From Robertmurraya andreesenii (GTDB lineage: Bacteria; Bacillota; Bacilli; Bacillales; Cytobacillaceae): a stretch of 64,000 nucleotides of DNA. The stretch lies in NCBI RefSeq assembly GCF_030813005.1, contig NZ_JAUSTU010000010.1:103969-167968 (forward strand), in the 5' to 3' direction. A model generated the notes under the pieces. The model was not told the DNA's origin, made no database searches, and worked only from the letters and a program-made list of their open reading frames with translations. Positions within the stretch are counted from its first letter, which is position 1. Every line of letters begins with the position of its first letter. Of this stretch, positions 54,565 through 63,849 are shown one piece after another. Position numbers and translations under genes: made by a program.

Positions 54565-56282
54565 AGCTTCACACCCACCATTTCATTCAAGCCTTTTCCT
54601 GGCGCAATCATTGGGTATACATTCTCCCCTGGGTCAATCCGGAAATCAAGCAATACTGGCTCTCGATTATTTAACACTTCAGATAAAACGGCTTCCGCTT
54701 CTTCTTCTGTTTGGATGACATACCCTTTAATGTCATAGGCTTCAGCTAGCTTTACAAAAGAAGGTTGAACTGGATTCTTACTATGGGAATAACGTTCTTC
54801 ATAGAATAGCTCTTGCCACTGTCTAACCATTCCAAGTGATCCATTGTTTAAAATCACAATTTTTATCGGCAAATTAAATTCCCGAATGACAGCTAATTCT
54901 TGAGTGCTCATTTGGAAGCCGCCATCCCCAAGTACCGCCAGTACACATGCGTTCTTGTCAGCTAAAGAAGCGCCGATACTTGCTGGAAGTCCGAAGCCCA
55001 TCGTTCCTAGACCACCAGATGTTACCCATCTATTCGCCTTCGAGAACTTGTAATATTGTGCAGCCCACATTTGATGCTGCCCTACATCTGTCACCACAAT
55101 GGCATTTCCATTGGTCTTTTCATAGAGCATTTCCATTACTTTTTGCGGCTTTAGCTGACTATTATTTTTTTCATAAACATAAGGATATTCCTGCTGCCAG
55201 CTTTCTAGCGTTTGGAGCCATTCCTCATGAGCTGGAGGCTTTCCTTCCTGTGCAATAAGCTGCTTGAGAGCCTCCTTGGCATCTGCTACGACAGGGATTT
55301 CTGTTGGTACGTTTTTCCCAATTTCAGCTGGATCAATATCAATATGGGCTACCGTTGCATATGGTGCAAAATGGGCTAGATTCCCTGTTAAACGGTCATC
55401 AAATCTGGCACCGATATTAATGAGAAGGTCCGTTTCGTATAAAGCCATATTGGCGGTATAGCAGCCATGCATACCTCCCATTCCGAGGAACAGCTTGTGC
55501 TCTGCGGGGAAACCTCCTAAGCCAAGCAGGGTATGAACAACTGGGATCCTTTGTTGCTCTGCGTAAACTTTTAGTTCCTCTGCTGCATCTGCATGAAGAA
55601 TGCCTGCGCCAGCAAGAATGACTGGTTTCTTTGCTCGGCTGACTGCCTCTGTTAGCTTGCGAATTTGCAGATAGTTTGGCTTTGTCGTTGGCTGGTAGCC
55701 TGGAAGTTCAATTTCTTTATCTTCCGGCACCTCCGCCAGACCTGTTGCAATGTCCTTTGGAATATCAATGAGAACCGGACCTGGTCTACCTGAGCTCGCA
55801 ATATAAAAAGCTTCTTTCACAATGTAAGGAATTTCCTCGATATTTCTAACCTGATAGTTATACTTAGTTATTGGAGTAGTAATCCCAAGAATATCCGCTT
55901 CCTGGAAAGCATCTGTTCCAATTACGCCGGTGGCAACTTGGCCCGTAAAAACAACTAATGGAAGAGAATCAATCATTGCATCCGTTAAACCTGTTACAAT
56001 GTTGGTCGCTCCCGGTCCCGATGTTACAATTACGACGCCCGGTTTCCCCGTAACTCGTGCATAACCCTCAGCAGCATGTATTCCCCCCTGTTCATGACGG
56101 GGTAGAACATGAAGAATTTTGGAATCATAAATCTTGTCATAAATAGGTAAAACTGCTCCTCCAGGGTATCCAAAAATGACTTCTACCTGCTCCCTTTCTA
56201 ATGCTTGTAACAAAAGATCCGAACCACTTAACTGTTGTTTGCTTTCAGCCTTCATGTCCGTAAAGGCAGTCTCCTGTAACAT
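54561..56282 (-). CDS. ilvB: Acetolactate synthase large subunit
   Basis: IlvB makes acetolactate or acetohydroxybutyrate from pyruvate with ThDP, FAD and magnesium. The 573-residue protein has the catalytic Glu region of VEVIFGYPGGAVLPIYDKI, SGPGATNIVTGL, and the ThDP-binding motif GDGGFQMSTQELAVIREFNL with NNGSLGMVRQW. It is the first gene of the operon and has a long regulated leader. RBS GGAGGGCAACG lies upstream of the ATG. Confidence 0.97.
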   Translation of the reverse strand: MLQETAFTDMKAESKQQLSGSDLLLQALEREQVEVIFGYPGGAVLPIYDKIYDSKILHVLPRHEQGGIHAAEGYARVTGKPGVVIVTSGPGATNIVTGLTDAMIDSLPLVVFTGQVATGVIGTDAFQEADILGITTPITKYNYQVRNIEEIPYIVKEAFYIASSGRPGPVLIDIPKDIATGLAEVPEDKEIELPGYQPTTKPNYLQIRKLTEAVSRAKKPVILAGAGILHADAAEELKVYAEQQRIPVVHTLLGLGGFPAEHKLFLGMGGMHGCYTANMALYETDLLINIGARFDDRLTGNLAHFAPYATVAHIDIDPAEIGKNVPTEIPVVADAKEALKQLIAQEGKPPAHEEWLQTLESWQQEYPYVYEKNNSQLKPQKVMEMLYEKTNGNAIVVTDVGQHQMWAAQYYKFSKANRWVTSGGLGTMGFGLPASIGASLADKNACVLAVLGDGGFQMSTQELAVIREFNLPIKIVILNNGSLGMVRQWQELFYEERYSHSKNPVQPSFVKLAEAYDIKGYVIQTEEEAEAVLSEVLNNREPVLLDFRIDPGENVYPMIAPGKGLNEMVGVKL

Positions 56283-56312
56283 TCGTTGCCCTCCTCTTTT
56301 TTTAAAAATATA

Positions 56313-56439
56313 GGCTCTGTAAAACTATTGTTGCCTGATACCGCCTTATGCGTTTGGATTCACTTCGTTGCTCGTATCGAGTAAATACGTTCACTCCATA
56401 CACATAAGGCTAATATCAACACAGTTCATAAACACAGCC
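56313..56439. repeat. 127-base inverted-repeat element, copy B
   Basis: The element starts GGCTCTGTAAAAC and ends AACACAGCC, with outer inverted arms and an inner CCTTATG ... CATAAGG palindrome around TTGCTCGTATCGAGTAA. It is the same length as the copy at 37402-37528. It lies between the ilvB T-box terminator and the ilvB start, so it is transcribed in the ilv-leu leader when readthrough occurs. Confidence 0.7.
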
Positions 56440-56445
56440 AAAATA

Positions 56446-56740
56446 TAAAAAGCCCATCCATCCCCATATGCCTACTAAAGCTAGGCAAAAGGGATGAAAA
56501 GGCTTTGGAAGCTTTTCCACGGTACCACCCTAATTCACGGCTTGCGCGCGTGCACTTATGGTCAATTGTGACCCTTTTGATAACGAGTGTTTGGCACTCG
56601 GCTATCCCTACTAAAAGGATTCTTTCAAGATAGCACTCCGAGGTGAGTTCATTTTAGGTAGCGACCACCGGATTTCAGCTGGCCCGGCTCTCTGTTGATC
56701 CACTATTCATAAAATTACTTATCCTCTTCATCGCGTTCGT
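56446..56740 (-). promoter_or_regulatory. Leucine T-box riboswitch of the ilv-leu operon
   Basis: The minus strand has the T-box core AGGGTGGTACCGTG (56531-56518), followed by a terminator with arms around AAAGCC...CATCCC / GGGATGG...GGCTTTTT. Stem I features and the specifier context GAACTCACCTCGGAG are visible; the specifier reads CUC (56647-56645), a leucine codon. Low leucine would thus relieve termination. Confidence 0.93.
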
Positions 56741-56816
56741 GAGTATGGAAAATAACTTTCATTGGTGTTTGATTAATGGCTATTCTTTAAACATTCAGAT
56801 TTCTTATTTGAGGACT

Positions 56817-56845
56817 ATCTTACTCGGAAATTCTCTCTGCGTCAA
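56817..56845 (-). promoter_or_regulatory. ilv-leu operon promoter
   Basis: TTGACG (56845-56840) and TAAGAT (56822-56817) are exactly 17 bases apart on the minus strand. Transcription would start near 56810, about 70 bases before the T-box stem I. Confidence 0.8.
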
Positions 56846-56891
56846 CAGTATTTTTGTGAATTGTGCGATAATTTATATTTATCAGATTTAT

Positions 56892-56905
56892 TGTATACGC
56901 TTACA
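56892..56905 (-). promoter_or_regulatory. Candidate cre site (CcpA) upstream of the ilv promoter
   Basis: TGTAAGCGTATACA on the minus strand matches the cre consensus at 13 of 14 positions. It centres about 88 bases upstream of the predicted start. In B. subtilis CcpA activates ilv-leu from a comparable upstream cre, so positive control by carbon status is likely. Confidence 0.7.
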
Positions 56906-56959
56906 ATGTTGATACATCCTCGTTTACGACTTCTAAAAAATTTTCGTAATTTTTTTCTG

Positions 56960-57727
56960 TCAACTCTTAGCCTTTGCAATTAATTGATCAAGTTTTTGGC
57001 TGTACCGTTTTTTTATAACATCCACTTCTTTCATTATTGCTGCAGTGAATCTTTTGCTGCCCATATTATCGTGCACCCTATAGAAAGTAAGTGGTCGATC
57101 TAGAAAATGCATATCATGCTTTAATACGATTCGGTTCCATAAATCATAATCATGCGTATAGAGCATTGTTTCATCAAATAAGCCGACATCTGAGAAAAGG
57201 TCTAGTTTGATCATGACGGTCGAACCATTGATTGGACATCCTTTCTTCATATATTGATAAAAAGAAATTTTATTGGGGAATTTCGGATTAACCGCCAATC
57301 GAATCAGTGTATTATTTTTATCAATCCAATTAAAATTTGTAAAGGAAAATAATGCTTTTTGTTGTTTCATAAAAGCTAATTGTTTCTCAACCTTTGCGTG
57401 ATGTAATAAATCATCGGAACTTAACCAAACAAAGTAATCCCCACTTGCTTGTTTTATCCCGACATTTAAAGCGGTAGCCGTACCTCCATTTTCTTTTTTT
57501 ACATATTTTATTTTCTTCATAAAAGGCCCAAGTTTTTCGACATACTTTGTTGATCCATCATCTACAACAATTATTTCGATATTTTTGTATGTTTGGCTTA
57601 GGGCACTCGTAATAGCTCTGTCAACATACCTGCAGTTATAAAAAGGAATAACAATTGAAATCTTGTCTGTAAGTAATTTTGAATGAGCCGATATGAATTT
57701 TCCATTTCCATTCTCCTTTATCATCAT
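56960..57727 (-). CDS. Family 2 glycosyltransferase
   Basis: The 255-residue protein has a GT-A fold: ISIVIPFYNCRYVDRAI at about 24-40, VVDDGSTKYVE at about 54, ENGGTATALNVGI at about 79, and the DxD-like SSDDLL at about 104. A HxxDYDLWNRI segment follows, with an Arg/His-rich acceptor region. It should transfer a sugar from a nucleotide donor to a surface glycan; the donor is unknown. RBS AAGGGAG precedes ATG 57727. It is the first accessory gene past the ilv operon and is oriented alone. Confidence 0.85.
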   Translation of the reverse strand: MMIKENGNGKFISAHSKLLTDKISIVIPFYNCRYVDRAITSALSQTYKNIEIIVVDDGSTKYVEKLGPFMKKIKYVKKENGGTATALNVGIKQASGDYFVWLSSDDLLHHAKVEKQLAFMKQQKALFSFTNFNWIDKNNTLIRLAVNPKFPNKISFYQYMKKGCPINGSTVMIKLDLFSDVGLFDETMLYTHDYDLWNRIVLKHDMHFLDRPLTFYRVHDNMGSKRFTAAIMKEVDVIKKRYSQKLDQLIAKAKS

Positions 57728-57964
57728 GCTATGCTCCCTTCGCAGGAATTAAATTAACCTAGTGAGTATCGCACCCTGTCAATCCTAATAAAGAGGGAAG
57801 CCTCTCTCATATTCTCTATTATGCGAGAAGTAATTTATTGTTTGGGAAAATGGTTAAATTCCCCTGTAAAAAGAAATGAAATTAAAACAGAAGAAATGCC
57901 GTGTCCATACATAAATTTTCGAATAAATTAAAATATAATTCAGAATAAGGGAGTGATTTTATTT

Positions 57965-59122
57965 GTGGCTGATGTAGGGATTGTCATGCCTGTGTATAAG
58001 CAAGATGATAGTATTTTTAAGGCAGCTATAGACTCTATCCTCAATCAAAACTATCGCAACTTTCTATTGGTTATTGTTATTGATGGAGTAACACCAAATG
58101 TTGTAAATATTGCTAACCATTATGCTAAAAAAGATAAAAGAATTCGATTGATTCCAAGGATATATAATAACGGAACCGCATCTGCTTTAAATATAGGCTT
58201 TAACTTTTTAATGAAACAAAATAATATTAAGTATTTAACATGGGTATCAAGTGATAATATTTACTATCCTAATTTTCTATATGTTTTAAGGAAGCAATTA
58301 ATAAACGCACCACCAGAGGTTGGCTTGGCATATAGTAGTTTTCGATTCATCGACGCAGAAGGTAAACCATTTAAACATTGGGACTTTTTTTTCAAACATC
58401 AGGACCAGCCAAAAGAAAACTTGGTAAATGTTTATTTTGTAGGTTATTCATTCATGTATAAGAAAACTTATGCACAAAAAATAGAAGGGTACCAATATAC
58501 TCCAGTTGAGGACTACGATTATTTTTTGCGATTAACTGAGCACTGTGAAATTACATTTGTTCCTCAAAAACTTATGGAATTCAGGATTGAAGCTCCTTAC
58601 AGTAATTCGATTCAAATAAAAAATTCAAACGAAAAGCGCAGAAGAAGACGGTATCTAATGCATTTTGTTATGACTGAAGCACGCAAACGGAGGAATATTT
58701 CCCCTGAGCTCACAATTATTTTTCCTGTAGGAGATTCATCTGAATTATCAAAACAAGCTCTGGAGTTGGTGTTGGATCAGTCCATTTCAAACTATAGGTT
58801 AATAATTCATGATATTTCCTCTAAACAAGAGTTTCTTCCAGTGACAAATGAAATTCCTGATGTTCGAATGCAATATTTTTCTACGCCAAACGGTGTCTTA
58901 CGCGACGTTTTGCTAAAAAGTCTGGAATTAGTTGAAACAAAATATGTTTTATTTTTTCAAGTAGGAAGCTTTCGTGATAGTGTTCATCTCGCAGAAATGA
59001 TGTATTCTGTTAATAGCAATCCCCTGGAAAATCAAGTATTAGGAGAGAATCAATTACCTGAGTTTGGAAAAGTGTATTCAACAGACTATATTTCCTCGCT
59101 ACTCCAAAATAACCTTAGTTAA
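57965..59122 (+). CDS. Glycosyltransferase with two GT-A-like domains, second degenerate
   Basis: The 385-residue protein has an N-terminal GT2 domain (about 1-205): VGIVMPVYKQDDS, VIVIDGVTPN, NNGTASALNIGFN and the SSDN DxD-like motif, then EDYDYFLRL. The C-terminal part (about 230-375) begins with a similar strand ELTIIFPVGDSSELSKQALE and continues LVETKYVLFFQVGS where a DxD would stand, so it looks like a second, inactive GT-A domain. I prefer the GTG at 57965 over the one at 57953, because the RBS AAGGGAG abuts the latter. A weak terminator follows the gene. Confidence 0.75.
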   Translation: MADVGIVMPVYKQDDSIFKAAIDSILNQNYRNFLLVIVIDGVTPNVVNIANHYAKKDKRIRLIPRIYNNGTASALNIGFNFLMKQNNIKYLTWVSSDNIYYPNFLYVLRKQLINAPPEVGLAYSSFRFIDAEGKPFKHWDFFFKHQDQPKENLVNVYFVGYSFMYKKTYAQKIEGYQYTPVEDYDYFLRLTEHCEITFVPQKLMEFRIEAPYSNSIQIKNSNEKRRRRRYLMHFVMTEARKRRNISPELTIIFPVGDSSELSKQALELVLDQSISNYRLIIHDISSKQEFLPVTNEIPDVRMQYFSTPNGVLRDVLLKSLELVETKYVLFFQVGSFRDSVHLAEMMYSVNSNPLENQVLGENQLPEFGKVYSTDYISSLLQNNLS

Positions 59123-59132
59123 AACAATCATA

Positions 59133-59172
59133 ATTAAGGGAAGCCTTGAAAATTAAAGCTTCCCTTTAATAT
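59133..59172 (+). terminator. Probable terminator after the two-domain glycosyltransferase
   Basis: A 9-bp stem AAGGGAAGC / GCTTCCCTT with a 13-base loop is followed by TAATATTG. The T tract is poor, so it is only moderately supported. Confidence 0.5.
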
Positions 59173-59288
59173 TGTTATAAAATCTGGAAAAACAGGACAT
59201 CAAACCACAATCAATTTTTGCTAAGATTCAACGTCATTCATCCTATAACGTTTTAGTAGAATAGTATGATAAACCTTTTATTAGCTCC

Positions 59289-60164
59289 TTAGAGCCAAGA
59301 TGTATTAATTCTGTAATTGATTCCTAAAAACTCTTGAAGAATTCTTTGTTTTTCTTTTTCATTAGTTATCTTTTTTCCTATATAGTTTAATGGTTTACCA
59401 TCCTTATCTACCCAATATTTCTGAACAGGATTTTCTTTTTTTTCATCTTCTAAGAAGAAAGCTGAATTTACCTTATGAATATGATTAATATAGAATCGAT
59501 CCTCAATGATTTCATGTGGAAGTTTTATGGCTCCAGTCCAAATTCCAGTTTCCGATGGTTGGAAAATATTATGTCTCATCCCTTTTAAGTAATCTTTTAC
59601 TCTATAGATTAAACAATTAAATGAACTTGAGAAATTAAAATACTCAGCAAGTTCGTTCCTCGCAGAATCGTAAATATAACCATTTTGACAAATTAACACT
59701 TTGGTTTGAAGTGAAGGTCTGTAACGATAAAGAAAATCTATATAATTCTTATGGTAGGCATCATCGCTGTAGAGATGTAGTTCATAGAAGTATTTATACC
59801 CATTAAGAGTATTTATTACTGTCTTCTCATACTCGCTGCTGGAAACAAACCTTATATTAAAGGGGAGGGGGGGATAATTTAACAATGCATTTTCAATATA
59901 TTGTTTTGTGCTATCATGATACACGATAAAAGCAAGATAGTTTGGATTGGATTGGTTAATAAGACTCTTTAAGGTAAAATTCATGAAAAGAAAGATCCTT
60001 TTATTGATCCATTCCTCTGTTAGATGTGTATCTTCATTTGGTAAATTTGCATAATCATAAAGATCAGTTCGTAATGTCTCCCGAACATTTAGATTATTAA
60101 AAGGAATATATACAATGATACGTTTATCTGGCTTCCTTTGCCCAGTAAATCGGGTACCCAACAA
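59289..60164 (-). CDS. Putative rhamnosyltransferase-like glycosyltransferase
   Basis: The 291-residue protein has an N-terminal segment (RIFLFMNFTLKSLINQSN and YLAFIVYHDST) and LYSDDAYHKNYIDFL (about 143) that resemble the putative rhamnosyltransferase family (a GT-A-like fold with a DD-type metal motif). The donor and acceptor cannot be told from the sequence. It starts at TTG, eight bases after AGGAGTG. It converges on the previous gene and diverges from the capEFG genes. Confidence 0.5.
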   Translation of the reverse strand: MLGTRFTGQRKPDKRIIVYIPFNNLNVRETLRTDLYDYANLPNEDTHLTEEWINKRIFLFMNFTLKSLINQSNPNYLAFIVYHDSTKQYIENALLNYPPLPFNIRFVSSSEYEKTVINTLNGYKYFYELHLYSDDAYHKNYIDFLYRYRPSLQTKVLICQNGYIYDSARNELAEYFNFSSSFNCLIYRVKDYLKGMRHNIFQPSETGIWTGAIKLPHEIIEDRFYINHIHKVNSAFFLEDEKKENPVQKYWVDKDGKPLNYIGKKITNEKEKQRILQEFLGINYRINTSWL

Positions 60165-60580
60165 TATTCAGCACTCCTTATTTAAATAATTTTATTTATA
60201 TATTCATATATAATATGAATCTTAATAATCCGTGCTGAATAAATTACCTAGGTATTTTGTGGAATTTGTAGAGCTAGAAAGCCAATTTATGCTTTCGATG
60301 ATAAAAAAGATTTATATGTAAATACCCTCCTTATTATTCCCCGATGAAAGTGGCCATCATGATTTCAATTCAAAGATTCAAGAAATTGTTGCCTGAATGT
60401 TCATTCCTCATCCGGCAACCGTATATTCGCACGAATAAAATCAATCTAGAAATCAAGCCTCAGAAACGATTGACCACGTTACATTAGCCGTGTCCTTGCC
60501 CCCCCTCTCACATAATATTATAGTGATTTCTATATATTAATGGATTTCTTCAAATAACTTATACACAAGGAGAGGTGTTA
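60165..60580. other. Intergenic region before capE, no gene seen
   Basis: About 410 AT-rich bases between divergent genes. It should contain the promoters for both sides, but I see no clear -35/-10 pair. A C-rich tract (CCCCCCCTCTC) lies near 60498-60510. Confidence 0.5.
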
Positions 60581-61573
60581 ATGTTTCAAAATAAAAAAAT
60601 ATTAATAACTGGCGGGACCGGCTCTTGGGGAAACGAACTAGTCAATAAATTACTAAATTTCAAACCGCAAGAAATTCGCATTTTCTCAAGGAATGAATAT
60701 GCCCAAGTCAAGATGAATCGAATGTTTTCTGATTATAACTGCCTTAAATTTGTAATCGGTGATGTGCGGGATTATGAAGCTGTATACCATGCAACAAAAG
60801 GGGTGGACTATGTTTTTCATTTGGCAGCATTAAAGCATGTACCGATTTGTGAGGATCAACCTTCAGAGGCTATTAAAACTAATATTATTGGTACAGAGAA
60901 TATCATTAAAGCCAGTATCCATCACGGAGTAAAAAAGGTTATCGATGTCTCAACTGACAAAGCTGTTGACCCGGTTAATCTTTATGGGCTAACCAAAGCC
61001 ATTGGAGAAAAATTGATGATTCAAGCAAACCAATTGAGTAAAGATACACGATTTGTATGTATACGTGGTGGTAATGTGATTGGTACCAACGGCAGTGCCA
61101 TTCCTTTTTTTATAGACCAAATTAAACAACACAATCAAGTACCTTTAACTTCAAATGAAATGACACGCTTTTTCCTAACAGTTTCAGAAGCCATTGATTT
61201 ACTAATACAAGCTTCTGAATTGGCCATTGGAGGAGAAACTTTTGTAATGAAGATGAAGTCATGTAGAATTATTGATTTGATTAAAGTTTTGGAAGAACAA
61301 TTTGCAAAAAATGAAATAGAAATTAAAAAGATTGGAATTCGTCCAGGAGAAAAACTTCATGAAGTATTAGTGTCTAATTTCGAATCCCAAAACACGTATA
61401 AATTTGATGAGAAATACTACGTAATCTTACCTTCATATGCCCCAGAGGGTCTAGAAAAAAAGTACAATCATTTACCAAAAGTACCTTTCACCAGATACCA
61501 GTCTAGTGATGAATTAATGTCACTTAGTGAAATAGAAGAAATCCTTAGAAAAGCAAATGTTCTTTCTACCTAA
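60581..61573 (+). CDS. capE: UDP-GlcNAc 4,6-dehydratase/5-epimerase CapE-like
   Basis: This SDR enzyme opens the UDP-N-acetyl-L-fucosamine pathway. The 330-residue protein has GGTGSWGNELV (about 11), GDVRDYE, the catalytic segment VSTDKAVDPVNLYGLTK (about 123-139, with Asp-Lys and Tyr-x3-Lys) typical of FlaA1/CapE dehydratases, and a C-terminal GIRPGEKLHEVL. I start at ATG 60581, after AAGGAGAGG; a GTG two codons upstream is open. It heads the capEFG operon, 13 bases before capF. Confidence 0.88.
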   Translation: MFQNKKILITGGTGSWGNELVNKLLNFKPQEIRIFSRNEYAQVKMNRMFSDYNCLKFVIGDVRDYEAVYHATKGVDYVFHLAALKHVPICEDQPSEAIKTNIIGTENIIKASIHHGVKKVIDVSTDKAVDPVNLYGLTKAIGEKLMIQANQLSKDTRFVCIRGGNVIGTNGSAIPFFIDQIKQHNQVPLTSNEMTRFFLTVSEAIDLLIQASELAIGGETFVMKMKSCRIIDLIKVLEEQFAKNEIEIKKIGIRPGEKLHEVLVSNFESQNTYKFDEKYYVILPSYAPEGLEKKYNHLPKVPFTRYQSSDELMSLSEIEEILRKANVLST

Positions 61574-61586
61574 GGCGGTGCTTTAA

Positions 61587-62732
61587 ATGAAGGAGAAGGG
61601 TATAATAAATGTTTTAATAACTGGTGCTAATGGATTTATAGGTAGGAATCTATATGTTGCTTTAGGAGAAGTTAAGAACATTTCGATTCAAACCTATACA
61701 AGGGATAATACAATTGATGAATTGGAACAATTATTAAAGCAGGCAGACGTAATTTATCATCTGGCAGGAGTTAATAGGGTAAACGATGATCAAAGCGAAT
61801 TTATTAAAGGAAATGTCCATCTAACGGAACAGATTACTAGAATCCTGAGGAAAATAGACAGAAAACCTATTATTGTCATGTCTTCTAGTATTCAAGCTAC
61901 AAATCACACACCATATGGAAAAAGCAAGAAAAAGGCAGAAGAAATCCTTGAAAAATATGCACAAGAAACGGACCATAACAAGGTGTTTATTTACCGCTTA
62001 ACAAACGTGTTTGGCAAATGGGGAAAACCACAATATAACTCTGTAGTTGCGTCTTTTTGTTTTAACATTTCACGTGATTTAGACATTGAAATCCATGATC
62101 CACTAAAAGAAATAGAGTTAGTATATATCGACGATGTAATTAAAGAATTTAAAAGTCGAATATATCGGTTAAACGAAGTAAGAAATAAATCCATTTATCA
62201 AGTCACCCCAACATATAAAATAACTCTAAAAAATCTGGCCAATCAACTTTATGAATTTCATAAAATACGCAAGAACTTGATTTTGCCTGATTTATCCAAC
62301 CCTTTGACTAAAGCACTTTATTCAACTTATTTGTCTTATTTGGACCAAAACGATTTTGCATATAGTTTAGAAATGAAGCAAGATCAACGTGGAAGTCTGG
62401 TAGAACTATTAAAATCGGATCATTCTGGTCAAATTTTCATTTCAACATCTCATCCTGGTGTCATTCGTGGTAATCATTATCATCACACAAAAGTTGAAAA
62501 GTTTTGTGTCATAAAAGGTAAAGCAAAGATTAAACTACGAGATATTTTTTCCGATAAAATCATTTCATACGTAGTGACAGATGCCATTGTTCAAGTTGTA
62601 GATATCCCTCCAGGGTATACCCATTCATTAGAAAATATTGGGGACAGTGAACTTATTGTGCTGTTTTGGGCAAATGAAATATTTGATCCAGAGCGATCAG
62701 ATACGTATGTAAAAGAGGTGGAAAATGAGTAA
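61587..62732 (+). CDS. capF: Bifunctional SDR-cupin enzyme CapF-like
   Basis: CapF reduces and epimerises the CapE product toward UDP-N-acetyl-L-talosamine. The 381-residue protein has an N-terminal Rossmann fold (TGANGFIGRNL, about 14-24; YGKSKKKAEEIL with Tyr-x3-Lys) and a C-terminal cupin domain (about 255-375) with the metal-type histidines of GNHYHHTKVEKF and PPGYTHSLENIG. The two-domain layout matches S. aureus CapF (about 369). It overlaps capG by eight bases. Confidence 0.88.
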   Translation: MKEKGIINVLITGANGFIGRNLYVALGEVKNISIQTYTRDNTIDELEQLLKQADVIYHLAGVNRVNDDQSEFIKGNVHLTEQITRILRKIDRKPIIVMSSSIQATNHTPYGKSKKKAEEILEKYAQETDHNKVFIYRLTNVFGKWGKPQYNSVVASFCFNISRDLDIEIHDPLKEIELVYIDDVIKEFKSRIYRLNEVRNKSIYQVTPTYKITLKNLANQLYEFHKIRKNLILPDLSNPLTKALYSTYLSYLDQNDFAYSLEMKQDQRGSLVELLKSDHSGQIFISTSHPGVIRGNHYHHTKVEKFCVIKGKAKIKLRDIFSDKIISYVVTDAIVQVVDIPPGYTHSLENIGDSELIVLFWANEIFDPERSDTYVKEVENE

Positions 62733-63849
62733 AAAAAAGGTAGTGACGATAGTAGGTACAAGACCTGAAATTATAAGATTATCGGCTGTCATTCAAGCCT
62801 GTGACCGATATTTCAACCATATTCTTGTCCATACGGGTCAGAACTGGGATCCAAATTTAAATAAGATCTTCTTTGAGGAGTTAGAGTTAAGAACACCAGA
62901 CTATATATTAAATGTTGTCGGGAAACATCTAGGTGAAACTATTGGAAATATCATTTCAAAATCATATGAAATTTTATTAAAGGAAATGCCTGATGCACTA
63001 TTGATATTAGGGGATACGAATAGTGCATTAAGTGCTATTGCCGCCAAACGATTAAAAATTCCAATATTCCATATGGAAGCCGGTAATCGTTGCTTTGATG
63101 AAAATGTGCCTGAGGAAATTAATCGGAGATTGGTTGATCATATTAGTGATGTAAATTTACCTTATACTGAACATGGCCGCCGTTTTCTATTGAGTGAAGG
63201 AATTAGAAAGGATTTTATTTTCGTAACAGGGTCCCCAATGCCTGAAGTACTTGAACTTTTTAAAGAAAAAATTGATAATAGCCAAATTTTAAATGATTTA
63301 AAATTAGAGTCTGGAAAATATATAGTAGTTAGTGCTCATAGGGAAGAAAACATTGATCATGATCAAAACTTTCGAAACCTTATGCATGGATTACAGCAAG
63401 TGGCAGACAAATATAAACTTCCCATCATTTATTCTACTCATCCAAGAAGTTTGAAGCGAATTCAAGATACTAAAATCCCACTACATCCCCTTATTAAAAT
63501 TCATAAACCATTTGGACTTTTAGACTACAATAAACTTCAAAAACATGCTTTCTGTGTACTTTCTGATAGTGGAACTTTAAGCGAAGAATCAGCTATCCTA
63601 AACTTTCCCGCTGTATTAATACGAACAAGTACTGAGCGGCCTGAGGTATTGGATAAGGGCTCTATAGTAATAGGTGGTATTACTGGAAAAGAGATTATAC
63701 AGGCTATTGAGCTAGTCACTGAAGTATGTAGTCATAATAATCAAAGAAATGTACCGCTAGATTATATAGACACAAATGTATCAATTAAAATTGTTAAACT
63801 TATCGAAAGTTACACAAAAATTATTAATAAGAAGATATGGGAGAAATGA
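62725..63849 (+). CDS. capG: UDP-N-acetylglucosamine 2-epimerase family CapG-like
   Basis: CapG epimerises C2 to give UDP-N-acetyl-L-fucosamine. The 374-residue protein has the family start GTRPEIIRLSAVIQ, GDTNSALSAIAAKR, HMEAGNRCFDENVPEE, SAHREENID and SDSGTLSEESA. WecB/MnaA proteins are similar, but the direct capE-capF context points to CapG. The start overlaps the capF stop by eight bases. No terminator was seen, so the operon may continue beyond the window. Confidence 0.88.
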   Translation: MSKKKVVTIVGTRPEIIRLSAVIQACDRYFNHILVHTGQNWDPNLNKIFFEELELRTPDYILNVVGKHLGETIGNIISKSYEILLKEMPDALLILGDTNSALSAIAAKRLKIPIFHMEAGNRCFDENVPEEINRRLVDHISDVNLPYTEHGRRFLLSEGIRKDFIFVTGSPMPEVLELFKEKIDNSQILNDLKLESGKYIVVSAHREENIDHDQNFRNLMHGLQQVADKYKLPIIYSTHPRSLKRIQDTKIPLHPLIKIHKPFGLLDYNKLQKHAFCVLSDSGTLSEESAILNFPAVLIRTSTERPEVLDKGSIVIGGITGKEIIQAIELVTEVCSHNNQRNVPLDYIDTNVSIKIVKLIESYTKIINKKIWEK

